Assembly: GCA_029168955.1 (NCBI GenBank) | Contig: JAPDOI010000132.1 | Location: forward strand, 744,001-808,000 | Direction: 5' to 3' | Length of the DNA: 64,000 nt | Source of the DNA: Aplectana chamaeleonis | Taxonomy: Eukaryota; Nematoda; Chromadorea; Rhabditida; Cosmocercidae | Shown: one piece after another, positions 54,676 to 64,000 of the stretch | Layout: each line of letters opens with the position of its first letter | Position numbering within the stretch: the first letter of the stretch is position 1 | Made by a program: the position numbers and the translations under genes | Notes under the pieces: model-generated | What the model was told of the DNA's origin: nothing | The model's database searches: none | Seen by the model: only the letters and a program-made list of their open reading frames with translations

Positions 54676-55237
54676 CTAAAGGCAGTGATCACGATGAAAA
54701 ACGTTATCGAAAAAAAAACTACAAAAATCAGCTTAGATCAAAAATAGCTGAGAAACTGTGAGGGTAGCGTCGTGAAAAACGGGCTAGAATTAGAGTTTTC
54801 AAGGTCCAAAGATGCTATGTAGCTCGTGCACACACGCACAGCGCCGACGAAAAAGATCGCAGTCTCATGCCGAGCAGTCAAAAATCATCGACATTCAGAG
54901 GAAGAAATAATTGAAATTTACCTAATAAAATTAGTTTAGCAATGAAGGCAAGAACTTCAGTCCATGTTTTTGACCAGATGAGTACATAAATCCGAAGGTT
55001 CATTGATTGAAATTCAATTTCAAGCCAGCTGATGTTCTTGATATAATAGGTCATCGATGCTGATGATGTGGAGTGGGCTCGTCCACCATCAAAGTACGAG
55101 AAAGTTCAAGCTCCAAATTTTGCACGAAACAGTGGTTTTTTCGCGATTTTGTCTTATAGGTCCTACTACTCGAGACCCAGAAAAGGGTTTAGAGAAAAAA
55201 AGTCGACAAGCACATTCTATCGCGACCGCTGCCTTTA
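54676..55237. mobile_element. GGCAGTGATCACGATG-type element
   Basis: The left end matches the minus-strand fragment at 4572-4686. A plausible right end, CTATCGCGACCGCTGCC, closes near 55230 and resembles 18211-18270. The TIR is poorly conserved, so the right boundary is tentative. Confidence 0.5.
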
Positions 55238-56225
55238 AACGCATCTGCGAAAACGAATTGTATTGTCAGTTTCCCTTAAGCATCAATCGTAAAACTGCTC
55301 AGTATACAGCCATGAGCTGTTGGTTCAAAAAAGTTATAAGCGTAAGTAGTTTTTCTGACATTCCATGAGCGCAGTATTCATTCGAAAATCTGGAAACGGA
55401 CCGCATAATCGCGTATAACCCCTAGAATAACCCCCGTACAAATTTTGGGTGAAAGCACATGTTTGAACTTTAAGTAGAGTGATAGCGCTTAGGACTCTTA
55501 CGGATTATTGGTTGAGCGTTTACTTCTAGCATTTAGTGATTCTAAAAGAGTTCAAGAAAATTTCTTCAAAATTGACTCTAAACTTCCCTAGGGTTGTTGC
55601 TTGGGGTAATCACGATTAAAGCTAATCACGAATTTCACGAATTTTATTTGTTGATTTCCCAGTTTTCTACCCAGTTTGTTCAGAGCTTCCCATTGGGTGA
55701 AAATTTGAGGGCAAAACGTAATTTTCGACGATTTCCGAATGCTACGATAAATGTGTCTCAAATTTGTCCCTTTAGGGGTCATTCGAACTGCTTAATACGT
55801 ATCTAATTTTAAATTTCTAAATTTATAACATGTAATGCACATGTAAAAGGTAGAAAAAAGTAACAGTAAGAAGATAGTAACAAATATAGTGGAAGCACAC
55901 AGAAAAAATTCCTAACAACGGAATCTAAAAGCCGTATTCACTAACAATAAAAAACTTAATAGCCACGGAAAACCAATGATGAACCCTAATGCAGGTAACA
56001 AGAAATCTGTTTCTCGAAACGGGTAAGGCTGTCCGGAATTTGAGTTGCCCTGTTCACCTTTACATACTCCATTCCAGCTAGACAGGTAAAAAAGCCGCGC
56101 CTTAACAAAGTTCGAGGCTGACGAAAAACAATTTTGAAACGCTCACCTCTAGTTCTGGATATTGTTAACTCGAAAAAATCTCTACTCTTAGACCTATTCT
56201 TCGACTGAGGATGTTATATACCATG
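55238..56225. other. Fragment of the long-TIR family, then intergenic
   Basis: 55246-55590 shows one arm and part of the centre of the long-TIR family (CGAATTGTATTGTCAGT, AAAACTGC, GTTGGTTCAAAAAAGTTAT). After 55590 there is AT-rich sequence with no gene. Confidence 0.5.
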
Positions 56226-56236
56226 ATAAGATTTTC

Positions 56237-56258
56237 GGTTTAATTACCCAAGTTTGAG
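56237..56258 (+). other. Exact SL1 spliced-leader sequence at the LINE 5' end
   Basis: All 22 bases match nematode SL1 (GGTTTAATTACCC then AAGTTTGAG). It is not part of an SL RNA gene: downstream there is no SL-RNA body or Sm-binding site, and ORF1 begins 31 nt later. The preceding bases belong to the target-site duplication. Confidence 0.9.
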
Positions 56259-56289
56259 GTATCTGGTGTCTGTGGTTGGTCAGTCTCAA

Positions 56290-57122
56290 ATGGCAATGGG
56301 CAAGGACGACCTTTTGAACGTAGCTAATGGTTCGGACGTCGAGCGGGCCGTCAAAGAACTTATGGAAGATGATGCAGTGCCGCACTATGCTCGGGCAATT
56401 CTGGCGCTCCTGCTGGAGGGGCGACGTCACACGGATGCTGCTTTACGTCTGAACGCCGAACTTCTGGACAGGCTGGACAACCTCAACAAGGAAAACACCA
56501 TGTTGAGAAGTTCTCTCCAAAGTCAGTCTGTTAATCCTGAGCTTGTGAATGGAAATATTATACCCTCTCAGACGTATTCCATTGCATTACCATCTTCTTC
56601 TCAAGTCTCATCGCCTCCTGTTACCACTCGTGATAGTGAGAGTGAGAAGGAGCGCGCTCGCTCCCTGGTTCTTAGTGGTGTTCCTGAGCCGAAGCATCTT
56701 CCTGTACGGCAAAGATCGAGTCATGATGCCAATTTTGTGATGGATGTTCTTTCTCATTTAAATGTGGATTGCTCTCCGGTATCTGTTTATCGCTTAGGCT
56801 CGCCGTTTCAAGGCGAAAATCGACTTTTGAAGATTATCATGCCGTGTTCTTCTTATCAGAAACAGGCGTTGAGAAATCCCTCCCGTCTGAAGTTCTTCCC
56901 GTTAAGGGGCTCTATCTCAGGGAATCCTAACGAAGGAAGAACAGTTTAAAAGAAGGGAAGAATATCGGAGGCGTATGAGGGCTGGCCCTGTAGGTGGTGT
57001 CGAGCCAGTCTCGCCTTCTAGGGGTGAGGGTGGACCGGCCGATTCTGCCTCTGGGGTAACCCCTTCTGTGGCCTCCTCATCGAACCACGATGAGTCAACG
57101 CCTGCGGATCAGGGAAACTGAT
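56290..57122 (+). pseudogene. LINE ORF1 (coiled coil, RRM-like), frameshifted near its end
   Basis: The ATG at 56290 (MAMGKDDLL) is the first in the transcript after SL1 plus 31 nt. A leucine-rich coiled coil (LNAELLDRLDNLNKEN) is followed by a Ser-rich linker. The RRM-like domain then has RARSLVLSGVPEPK, VSVYRLGSPFQGENRLLKII and YQKQALRNPSRL, homologous to the ORF1 at 34530-35348. Single-base losses near 56900 and 56927 shift the frame, so the basic C-terminal helix (EEQFKRREEYRRR) and the acidic tail to about 57122 are out of frame. Upstream in-frame codons reach into SL1 but lack an ATG. Confidence 0.8.
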
Positions 57123-57139
57123 TCATCCTCTCCGGTATC

Positions 57140-59928
57140 ATTGTAGTGTTTTGAAATGTTTATATGCAAATGTAAGATCTGTCTCAAAAACAAGGAACAT
57201 ATTGACCTGATTCTTTCCAGTAATTATGATATTTATGCCTTCACTGAAACATGGCTCAAGTCTAGTCATTCGGTTTCGTCCTTATTGAGAAATTTCTCTC
57301 TGGACTATGAATTCAAGAGGTGTGATCGCGTTAGGAAGTCAGGCGGCGGGGTGATGTTGTTGGTGCATCGAAGGCTCTCAATATCTGTGGTTTTCTCTGA
57401 GTCGGTGGAACATGCTTATGAGATACTTTGTGCCGACCTTTACCATGAAAGTTCGAGCTTTAGGGTCGTGGTTGTTTACAGGGCCCCGTCTTGTGATTCT
57501 GCCGGAACCGAAATGCTAGTCAAAGTTTTGAGTGATTTGATAGCGTGTGAAATCCACACGATCATCGTGGGGGACTTCAATTTGCCGGACTTCGCTCGAA
57601 GGAGTGAAGGGGATGTGGTGACAACAAATCTATCCTGTTTGGAGGAGCTAGTTTACTGTTACGACCTGTTCCAGTTTGTTCATGAGCCTACTAGAGGTCA
57701 TAATGTTCTGGATCTAGTGTTCTGCACCCATGAAACTCTACTGGAAAACCTGGAAATTTTGCCTCCGGTGGGTTTAAGCGATCATAATAGCATTTCATTT
57801 GATATTCAATGTTGTGAAACGGGCTCTTCACCGGTCTATCGCAGGGTTTACGCAAAGTGCGACTATGCAGCCGTCAATGGATATCTTAGCCAAATTCACT
57901 GGGTCAGTCTTTTAGAATCTACCAACAGCGTATAAATGAGAAATATGAACTTTTCTTGTCAATTATCCAAGCAGCTATTGATCTGCATGTGCCGTGGAAG
58001 CTTGTGTCCTCTATTAAGTCTATTCGCCTGCCTGCTCACTTGCAAAAATGTCTGAACATCGTGAATGCCTATTTTATGAAGCAAGGCGCACTGGAAATTG
58101 GGAAACATATAACGCATTCGCGAAAAAGTTCCATTCTCAGTTGGGTAGGTATAACAGTTATTTGGAGAAGAAAAAGATAGAGTCGGGAGATAAGAACTTC
58201 TATCGTTATCTGAATTCCAAGTTACAGGAAAGGAGTAGTATTGGCTGTCTTAAGAACGGAGACCTTCTTGCAACATCGGCCAGTGATAAGGCAAACATGT
58301 TGGCGGATCATTTCGTGAATCAATTCCAAGAAGATGACGGAAATTGTCCGTCTTCATCCTTCTCAGGTATTCAGCCTATGACTGATTTTCCGTGGTTTCA
58401 TTCTATGAAGTTGCAGGATTTGTTAGTAAAGTGGTCTAAATCTTCCTCGATCACCCCGGATTTCATTCCTCTGTTTTTTATTCAGAAAATTGCACCCGTT
58501 ATTTGTGGTCCCTTGGCCTATATCTTCAATCAGTCTCTTATCTATGGTGAAGTCCCAATCCGCTGGAAACACTCTTTTGTAACACCAATTTTGAAGAAAG
58601 AGCCGGCCACTGATCCAGGAAGTTATAGACCAGTTAGCATAACCTCACTCTTCTGCAGACTGTTTGAGAAGGTTCTAAAAAGAGCACATCGTCCTACATC
58701 TGTTTTCGAATAATATCATTCCCAGGAGCCAACATGGTTTTGTACCTGGAAGATCGGTAGAAACGAACCTTTTGGAATGCATAAACGATTGGACGGAGGC
58801 CCTTGACAAGAAATGCAGTTGTGATGTCATTTACTTTGACTTTGCAAAGGCATTTGATCGTGTCTCACATTTGAAACTGCTATCAAAACTACGGGATCTG
58901 GGATTTCATCCGATTTTGATAGAATGGCTCGCCCAATTCTTGTCTGATAAAACGTTTCAGGTGAGGGTCGAGGATTGTTATTCCAAGGTGAGAAACATAG
59001 CGAGCAGGGTCCCACAAGGGTGTGTTATCACCAATATTGTTTAGTATTTTTACAGCTGACATTCCTATCATTTTTCATGACAAAGTGTTACAGTAAAATT
59101 TTATGCGGACGATATAAAGCTCTACAAAGTCATTTCTGATCCATTAGATACCCAAGTGCTGCAGGAGGATTGACCTGATAGTTGACTGGGCGAGAGAATG
59201 GCAGCTGCCACTGGCTCCGCAAAAACCGTATTTATGCGGGTTCATTTGAGTCCGACGTCGACGGCCCATTCATATACATGTGCTGGTGTCGCGCTGCGAG
59301 CGGTAGACTCGGTTCGAGACCTCGGTTTCACTACGACAGGAAGTTGGATTTTTCTGAGCATGTCAAAATCAAATGCCAATCGGCTCACAGGCGGATTTTT
59401 CAGATTTATAAGGGTATCTCCACTAGAAACAAACAGGTTCTGCTCCGAGCATATAAGACTTATATACGACCCATTGTGGAATCTGGAACATCAGTATTCG
59501 CTCCGCACAAGAAAAGGATATAGACGCGCTCGAAAAAGGTCCAGAATAGTTTCACTCGCAAACTGTTGATTCGCATCGGTGGTTTCCTGAATTCCAAGAT
59601 ACCCAGGGCCCACTTAAGGAACAAATATTTTGGGTTGCCAACGTTGGATTCTCGGCGCAGAGTGTTTGACCTTTGCATGGTCCGCAAACTTCTGGAAAAC
59701 AGCAGTATTTTCAGGCTTGCACCCTATTTCAAACTAGTCACATCGAGAACTAGAGGTGAAATAATGAAAATATTTCTCGGTCGGCCAATTACCAGTGTTA
59801 GGGTTAGGTCTTTTCCACACAGGGCGGGTAGCGCATACCTGAAAATCGCTAGAAGAGTCACCGGCGCTGCTTCCTTGGGCCAGTTTAGGCGACGGGTATC
59901 CCAAATAGTTCTTAGCTATGAAGCATAG
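57140..59928 (+). pseudogene. LINE ORF2: endonuclease and reverse transcriptase (frameshifted)
   Basis: Endonuclease blocks are readable: IYAFTETWLKSSH, VVVYRAPSC, IIVGDFNLPDF, LSDHNSISF (57200-57830). The RT follows with KHSFVTPILKKE and YRPVSITSLFC (to 58713), then in another frame VIYFDFAKAFDRVSH (first catalytic Asp, about 58830) and RVPQGCVI. FYADDIKLY with the Asp pair lies near 59100 in a third frame. The C-terminal domain continues from 59182 to 59928 with one more shift near 59520. At least five frame breaks (near 57185, 57930, 58710, 59035 and 59175) make it inactive. It is clearly the same lineage as the 31642-34509 ORF2. Confidence 0.82.
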
Positions 59929-60171
59929 CATTTTCAATTGTTTCTTCTTTTCTAGAGATAGATCTTCGTTGTTTGATTGGTAGGGTGTTTGAAGAATAGG
60001 AGTATTTTTGCTCAAGTTCTGCTGTCTGTTTTTTTTTCTTTCTTCCGGTCTTGTTAGTTTTTCTGTGCATCTCTTCTTATTCTTATCACGCATTCGCCTT
60101 ATGTGAGTGTAATAAACATATACATATACATAAGATCATTTTTCCTGCGCCTAAGGTGTAGCGAGTTCAGA

Positions 60172-61391
60172 TTAAGCATTCTGTTTCTTATCAGCCAACG
60201 TGGGATACTCTCGTAGGTGAATCCCAACGACCGAATGAATAACTTTCTGGTGAAGCTGTTCTGTTTTTTCCATCCTATTAATTATGGTTTTCTTATTTGG
60301 GAAATAGACACAGGTTCTATACTCCAAAATTGAGCAAACATACATTTTGTAGGCGTTCAAAAGAAAAATAGGGTTTTTGGTTTTGAGAGCCCTGAATAGC
60401 AGAAAAAGTCTGTGTTCTGCTCTGGCTGCAATTGTTTTCAAATGACCATCAAACATAAGCTTGGTATCGATGATAAAACCAAGGTCTTTGAAAGAATCAG
60501 TAGGAATCAAGTCGGCGCCGTTAAGGTTGTACTTTGCCTTAGGATCTGAGGAACCCAAATGCAGAACCCTAGTTTTCTCGGCAAAGAGTGGGAGCATGTT
60601 GTTGCGTGACCAATTTTCTACGGTATCAATGGCTATCTGAATACGCAAGGCATCGGTGGTCCTCACCGTATCATAAATCTTAAGGTCATCGGCGAACATT
60701 TTACATTTCACACCCAAGTTTTGAATTGCAACCGGAAGATCAAAAGAGTAAATGTTGAGAAGAATCGGAGACAGCGCGCTACCCTACGGAACTCCGCTTG
60801 GAGCCTTTTTAACCGGAGAAAGAGATCCGTTCACATTAACTTGGAATGTACGATCCCTCAGAAACCTTTCAATCCATTTGATAACCGTGGGGTGAACACC
60901 AATGTGAAGCATCTTGTTCAGAAGGTTATGGTGAATGACCTTATTAAAGGTCTTTTCAAAATCGAAATATTTCACGTCTACTTCTTTCTTCTCATCAAGT
61001 TCTGAAGTCCAGTCGTTGAGGGATTCCAGCATAAGGGTCACAGTAGATTTACCTTGCCTAAATCCAAGCTGTTGATCAGACAAAATGTTGTTAGAATCCA
61101 GAATCTTAAATCTTGACCAGCCTTGTTTTGACTTATTGGTCTGTAGCTTTGTGGATCATCGTACGGAGGTCTTTTCCTCAAAGGGATGACATAGGCATGT
61201 CGCCATTTTCGCGGTACGACGGATCGAGAAAAAATTAGGTTGAAAAGATACTCCAACGGCTTTGCGATATTACCAGCTACTTTTTTAATGAACGGAAAGG
61301 GTACTTCATCTGGAGATTTAGAAGTACAACTTGGCCAATTGGAGAGCAAATCGAAGATTTGATAGCTATCAAAGACTACCGAATTTAGCAT
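60172..61391 (-). pseudogene. Third CR1-like LINE fragment, RT region
   Basis: Read right to left: PSDEVPF-like finger sequence, RKWRHAYVIPLRKR, YRPIS, then a deletion or frame change. Next come QQLGFRQGKSTVTLM, VKYFDFEKTFNKVIH (first catalytic Asp region), PSGVP, a stop, LLNIYSFDLPV, KMFADDLKIYD (catalytic Asp pair) and a C-terminal region to 60172. The endonuclease and ORF1 are missing, so it is 5'-truncated or degraded. Its sequence is a different subfamily from the two longer LINEs. It lies immediately right of, and opposite to, the SL1-headed LINE. Confidence 0.78.
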
Positions 61392-61399
61392 TATGGGGC

Positions 61400-61640
61400 T
61401 GTAATCTAATGTCCGTCTACCAATTTTTGACAGCTTAGATTACGGTGGGTATACGGTAATTTTGTCGAAGTCTCAGATTTGGTCCAAAATTTTCTATGCG
61501 GGCTTAGTCGGGGGCGCCGAATACGAGCTTACTGCTCATTTGCCTATCTTAGAATGACTAAGGTCGTTTTTGCTTTTTAAATGGCGTGGTACCTACCGTA
61601 ATCTACAGTAAATCTCGGAATTTCGAAAAACGTACCTCAT
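61400..61640. repeat. Internal fragment of the long-TIR family
   Basis: AGATTACGGTGGGTATACGGTAAT and ACCTACCGTAATCTACAGTA (written here in part) match, in inverted or direct sense, the centre of the elements at 43875-44947 and 49767-50707. Confidence 0.5.
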
Positions 61641-61664
61641 ATTCGTTTTCAGCGCCGTACCTCA

Positions 61665-62305
61665 TAAAAAAATCATTTTTCTCAGGTGGTCCGAGTCAGG
61701 TGGTGGTGGAGGTAAAAAAAAAAGTAATTTCCCACCTATACAGAAATGCAGCATTCTGGGACCTACTTCTTTGTTACCAAAAAAAATTTATTTAAAAAAT
61801 TTTCTTCACTAACATTAGTATAACATTTTTTCTAAAAAAGATTTACTCGTGAAACTGTGACTGGGTAAGGTTTATGTCCGGGGTGGTAGTCTAAGGTACC
61901 TCACTGCTCCAAAGAAGGGCTCTTCCGAAGAAATTGCTAGGTGTGATGGAACGACAAAATCGACGATTCCCTCACACCTAATTCCACCCATTTAGGTGTG
62001 AGGGAATCGTCGATTTTGTCGTTTCCTCACATTCAATTTTTCAAAAAAGCGCTTCCCTGGGGCTGTGAAGTACCCTAGACTACTACCCCGGACCTTTTCC
62101 TTACCGTATCACAGTTTCACGGGTAAATCTCATTTACAAAGAATGTTATAATAATTTTAGTAAAGAAAATTCTGTAAAAAAATTTTTTGGTGAAAAAAGT
62201 AGGTTCCAAAATATTGTAAATGTTCTAAGAATCGTTTCTGTATAGGTGGGAAATTACCTTTTTTTGACCTACACCACCTTCTGACTCCGACCACGTGAAA
62301 AAAAA
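61665..62305. mobile_element. 640-bp imperfect inverted repeat (foldback element)
   Basis: The two halves mirror each other through CTCAGGTGGTCCGAGTCAGG, TAATTTCCCACCTATACAGA, GTGAAACTGTGACTGGGTAA and GTCCGGGGTGGTAGTCTA on the left and their inverses on the right. The centre is a perfect hairpin (61951-62022). A further partial copy of the right arm follows at 62305-62420. No protein is encoded. Confidence 0.78.
61951..62022. repeat. Perfect 31-bp hairpin at the centre of the foldback
   Basis: Arm 61951-61981 (starting ACGACAAAATCGACG) and arm 61992-62022 are exact inverse complements around a 10-nt loop. If transcribed it would form a long dsRNA stem suitable for Dicer. Confidence 0.9.
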
Positions 62306-62420
62306 AACAATTTTTTTCGGTACCAAAAAATTAGGTCCCAAAATGTTGCAAATATTCCTAAGAAATCATCTCTGTATACGTGGGAAATAAAGTTTTTTTA
62401 CTTCTACCACCTCGAGACGT

Positions 62421-62651
62421 GATTTTTTTGCTTTTTTCGACCCAACCCACTCTTCGCATCAACCGTCCGACATGAAATTTTCTGTGGTGTAGCACAGGTG
62501 TATAGTCTCCCGTTTAGGCCTGACAACAGTTCTCATTGCCTCGGTTCAAATCAATCACACCAACTTTTCCTTTGAAGGAGTGTAGTGCAATTACACCATA
62601 CGTCATTTATCCGCCTCCGATAACTCTTCCGCTTCCCTACCATCAATTGAA
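62421..62651. other. Short intergenic, nothing recognised
   Basis: Between the foldback repeat and the next MITE. No exon or repeat was identified. Confidence 0.3.
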
Positions 62652-63135
62652 GGCAGCGTTCACGTTGATCACCCTCTGTAACTTTCTACAATGAAATGGT
62701 AAGCGAGAAAGTTCCTAGGCTCCCGGTGTCGAAAGAACGGTAGAAAACGAGCCAGGAGTGGCAAAATAGCGGTTGCAAACAAGCGTTTCAGAGTTCCAGA
62801 ACCGCCCAGTGCTCCAGGTCCGCCCCTGGATGTGTACAAAAGAACACTCGAGATGTTGAGATGAGCGATGGTTTCTGATCAAAAGCCCCGTTCTTCCCTT
62901 CATTCTCAACTTCTTTCTTATCACAGGTCAGCTCGCTTACATCGGCTGAAAAAGACGGATGGTGCAAGCCTCGGACAACCTGTCCACAACGCTTCCCTAG
63001 CTTAATTCTTGAGGGGCCATAACTCCGTTTCTAGAGGGCTTCTAAGATTCCAGAGACATCATTGGAATCATAATGGGACCGTTATCAAGATAGGCGGAAA
63101 AAACAAAAAAAAACGATTTTTATCGTGAACAGGCC
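62652..63135. mobile_element. GGCAGTG MITE, inverted orientation
   Basis: The ends AGGCAGCGTTCACGTTG and ATCGTGAACAGGCC are followed by TTTAAA. The body is the reverse complement of the 51681-52162 type (blocks GCCCCGTTCTTCCCTTCATT and CATAACTCCGTTTC). Confidence 0.7.
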
Positions 63136-63408
63136 TTTAAACCTCCTCCATTTTCACGTGATCCGTACGTTCGAGTCATTTCTTCATTTCTTGTATAAAG
63201 TAGGCTCCGTAGTTTCCTTATGATCCAACTGCTTGAGAATGTTCACCAAGTTTCCCTACTGGTTCTCCTTCTCTCTTAACCTGGAGTTAAATATGTCCGC
63301 ACTGATTTCACTTAATATGTCATTATTTACAACCGTTTATTTACCAATTTTATTTATTACAAGAAACAAAATTCAGTAAAACACTTATTCATGAACATAT
63401 ATCAGTTT

Positions 63409-64000
63409 GACTTGACTTACTTGACTTAATCGGTTGGCTTTCGCCTGACGCGGTCATTCCGCATCTTCACCGAGGTGTGCCGTCCTAGTAGTCAGCCGTG
63501 TCCATTTTCCACGGTCTTCAGCCACAATTTGAACACATTCCATCCAGCTGTCACTATTCCATTTCCTGCGAAACGAAACATCGCGCCTGAACTGTCTTTC
63601 GATGCCGAGTGACTTTAAATCCTCTTTAACCACATCCGTCCAGAACTTTCGCCTACGCCCAGGTAGCCGTTTCCAGACAAGATTTGGAAGCATTTTAAAG
63701 CGTGTTGTACTAGACGATCCGGCGTTCTTCTTAGTATATGCCCGAGCAGTCGAAGTCGACTTTCCATTGCTGCTTGAGATGGCGTTAGGAGATGCTAGCA
63801 CCTCCCTCGTGTCAAGCGTTGATGTACTGCGTCGATTTCCTTGTAAAGGTCTTCGTTATAGCATACACGCGGCCAGAAATATCCAAGCAAACGCCTAAAA
63901 AGCTTCCTCTCCGTGCAATCCAACCTTTCCATCTGCGTTTTCGGTGCTGCCCACGTCTCCGATCCGTACATCATGATAGGGCGAATAGCGGATAGGTAGA
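63409..64000 (-). pseudogene. RTE reverse transcriptase C-terminal fragment, copy 3 (runs off the right edge)
   Basis: Same family as the 21.4-27.2 kb copies: KLFRRLLGYFWPR, then GRRRKFWTDVVKEDLKSLG and SWMECVQIVAEDR to the stop near 63454, then the AAGTCAAGTAAGTC-like 3' tail ending near 63409. It has five Ts in the AAGCTTTTTAGG run near 63901, where the tandem copies have four, so it keeps the frame they lost. It has its own stop (TGCTAG near 63797) and a one-base loss near 63695. Confidence 0.85.

Larger units (their letters stand above)
56237..60129 (+). mobile_element. CR1-like LINE that begins with an exact SL1 spliced leader
   Basis: The element is flanked by a probable imperfect target duplication: ATAAGATTTTC at 56226-56236 and ATAAGATCATTTTTC at 60130-60144. 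It therefore starts exactly at the first G of SL1. It has ORF1, ORF2 and a 3' end with AATAAACATATACATATACA. The coding regions carry several frameshifts, but the copy is full length. Confidence 0.85.

Noticed and set aside
56237..56340. An SL1 RNA gene
   Set aside because: Only the 22-nt leader matches. The SL RNA body and an Sm-binding site are absent, and a LINE ORF1 starts 31 nt after the leader.

Overview
The window looks like repeat-rich nuclear DNA from a nematode. The evidence: an exact 22-nt SL1 spliced-leader sequence at 56237-56258; small-exon genes with worm-style splice sites; nematode-type GT11 fucosyltransferase exons; and RTE, CR1-like, BEL/Pao, hAT-like and Tc3-like elements. 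A strongylid (hookworm-like) clade V worm is my best guess; the species is not established. There are no operons, rRNA genes or CRISPR arrays.

Host genes are sparse and all on the minus strand. (1) 870-1032 is the first exon of a GT11 alpha-1,2-fucosyltransferase-like gene that continues past the left edge. (2) 6383-7054 holds three phase-compatible exons of a MADF-domain gene. (3) 42591-52633 is a second GT11 gene, six exons visible, with its first exon to the right and unseen. Its two long introns are packed with transposons, and a Tc3-like relic begins 44 bp after its stop codon. (4) 16411-16660 is an unrecognised basic C-terminal exon candidate.

Everything else is mostly mobile DNA. Left third: TTAA-flanked GGCAGTG MITEs, foldback elements, and a 2.4-kb hAT-like element (7299-9722) carrying a tRNA-like segment and an inverted minisatellite array. 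Middle: an RTE retrotransposon at 21.4-24.4 kb, most of which was tandemly duplicated by simple DNA duplication (22155-24891 and 24892-27663). This is followed by a decayed BEL/Pao gag interrupted by a hAT-like element (29134-30896) with perfect 8-bp target duplications. A nearly intact CR1-like LINE (31499-35483, minus) sits in the loop of a hairpin repeat whose empty copy is present at 3239-3299. Right third: a third hAT-like element nested in a MITE (37976-40195), a Tc3-like pseudogene (40969-42546), a fourth hAT-like element inside a GT11 intron (45123-48307), two long-TIR elements, and fused MITEs. A full-length but frameshifted CR1-like LINE (56237-60129) follows, then another LINE fragment, a 640-bp inverted repeat with a perfect 31-bp hairpin, and an RTE fragment at the right edge.

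The most interesting observation is that the LINE at 56237 begins at base 1 with exact SL1, with ORF1 starting 31 nt later and a probable target-site duplication abutting the SL1. A trans-spliced LINE mRNA therefore appears to have been reverse transcribed and integrated. A decayed SL1-like sequence also occurs in both arms of the tandem duplication.
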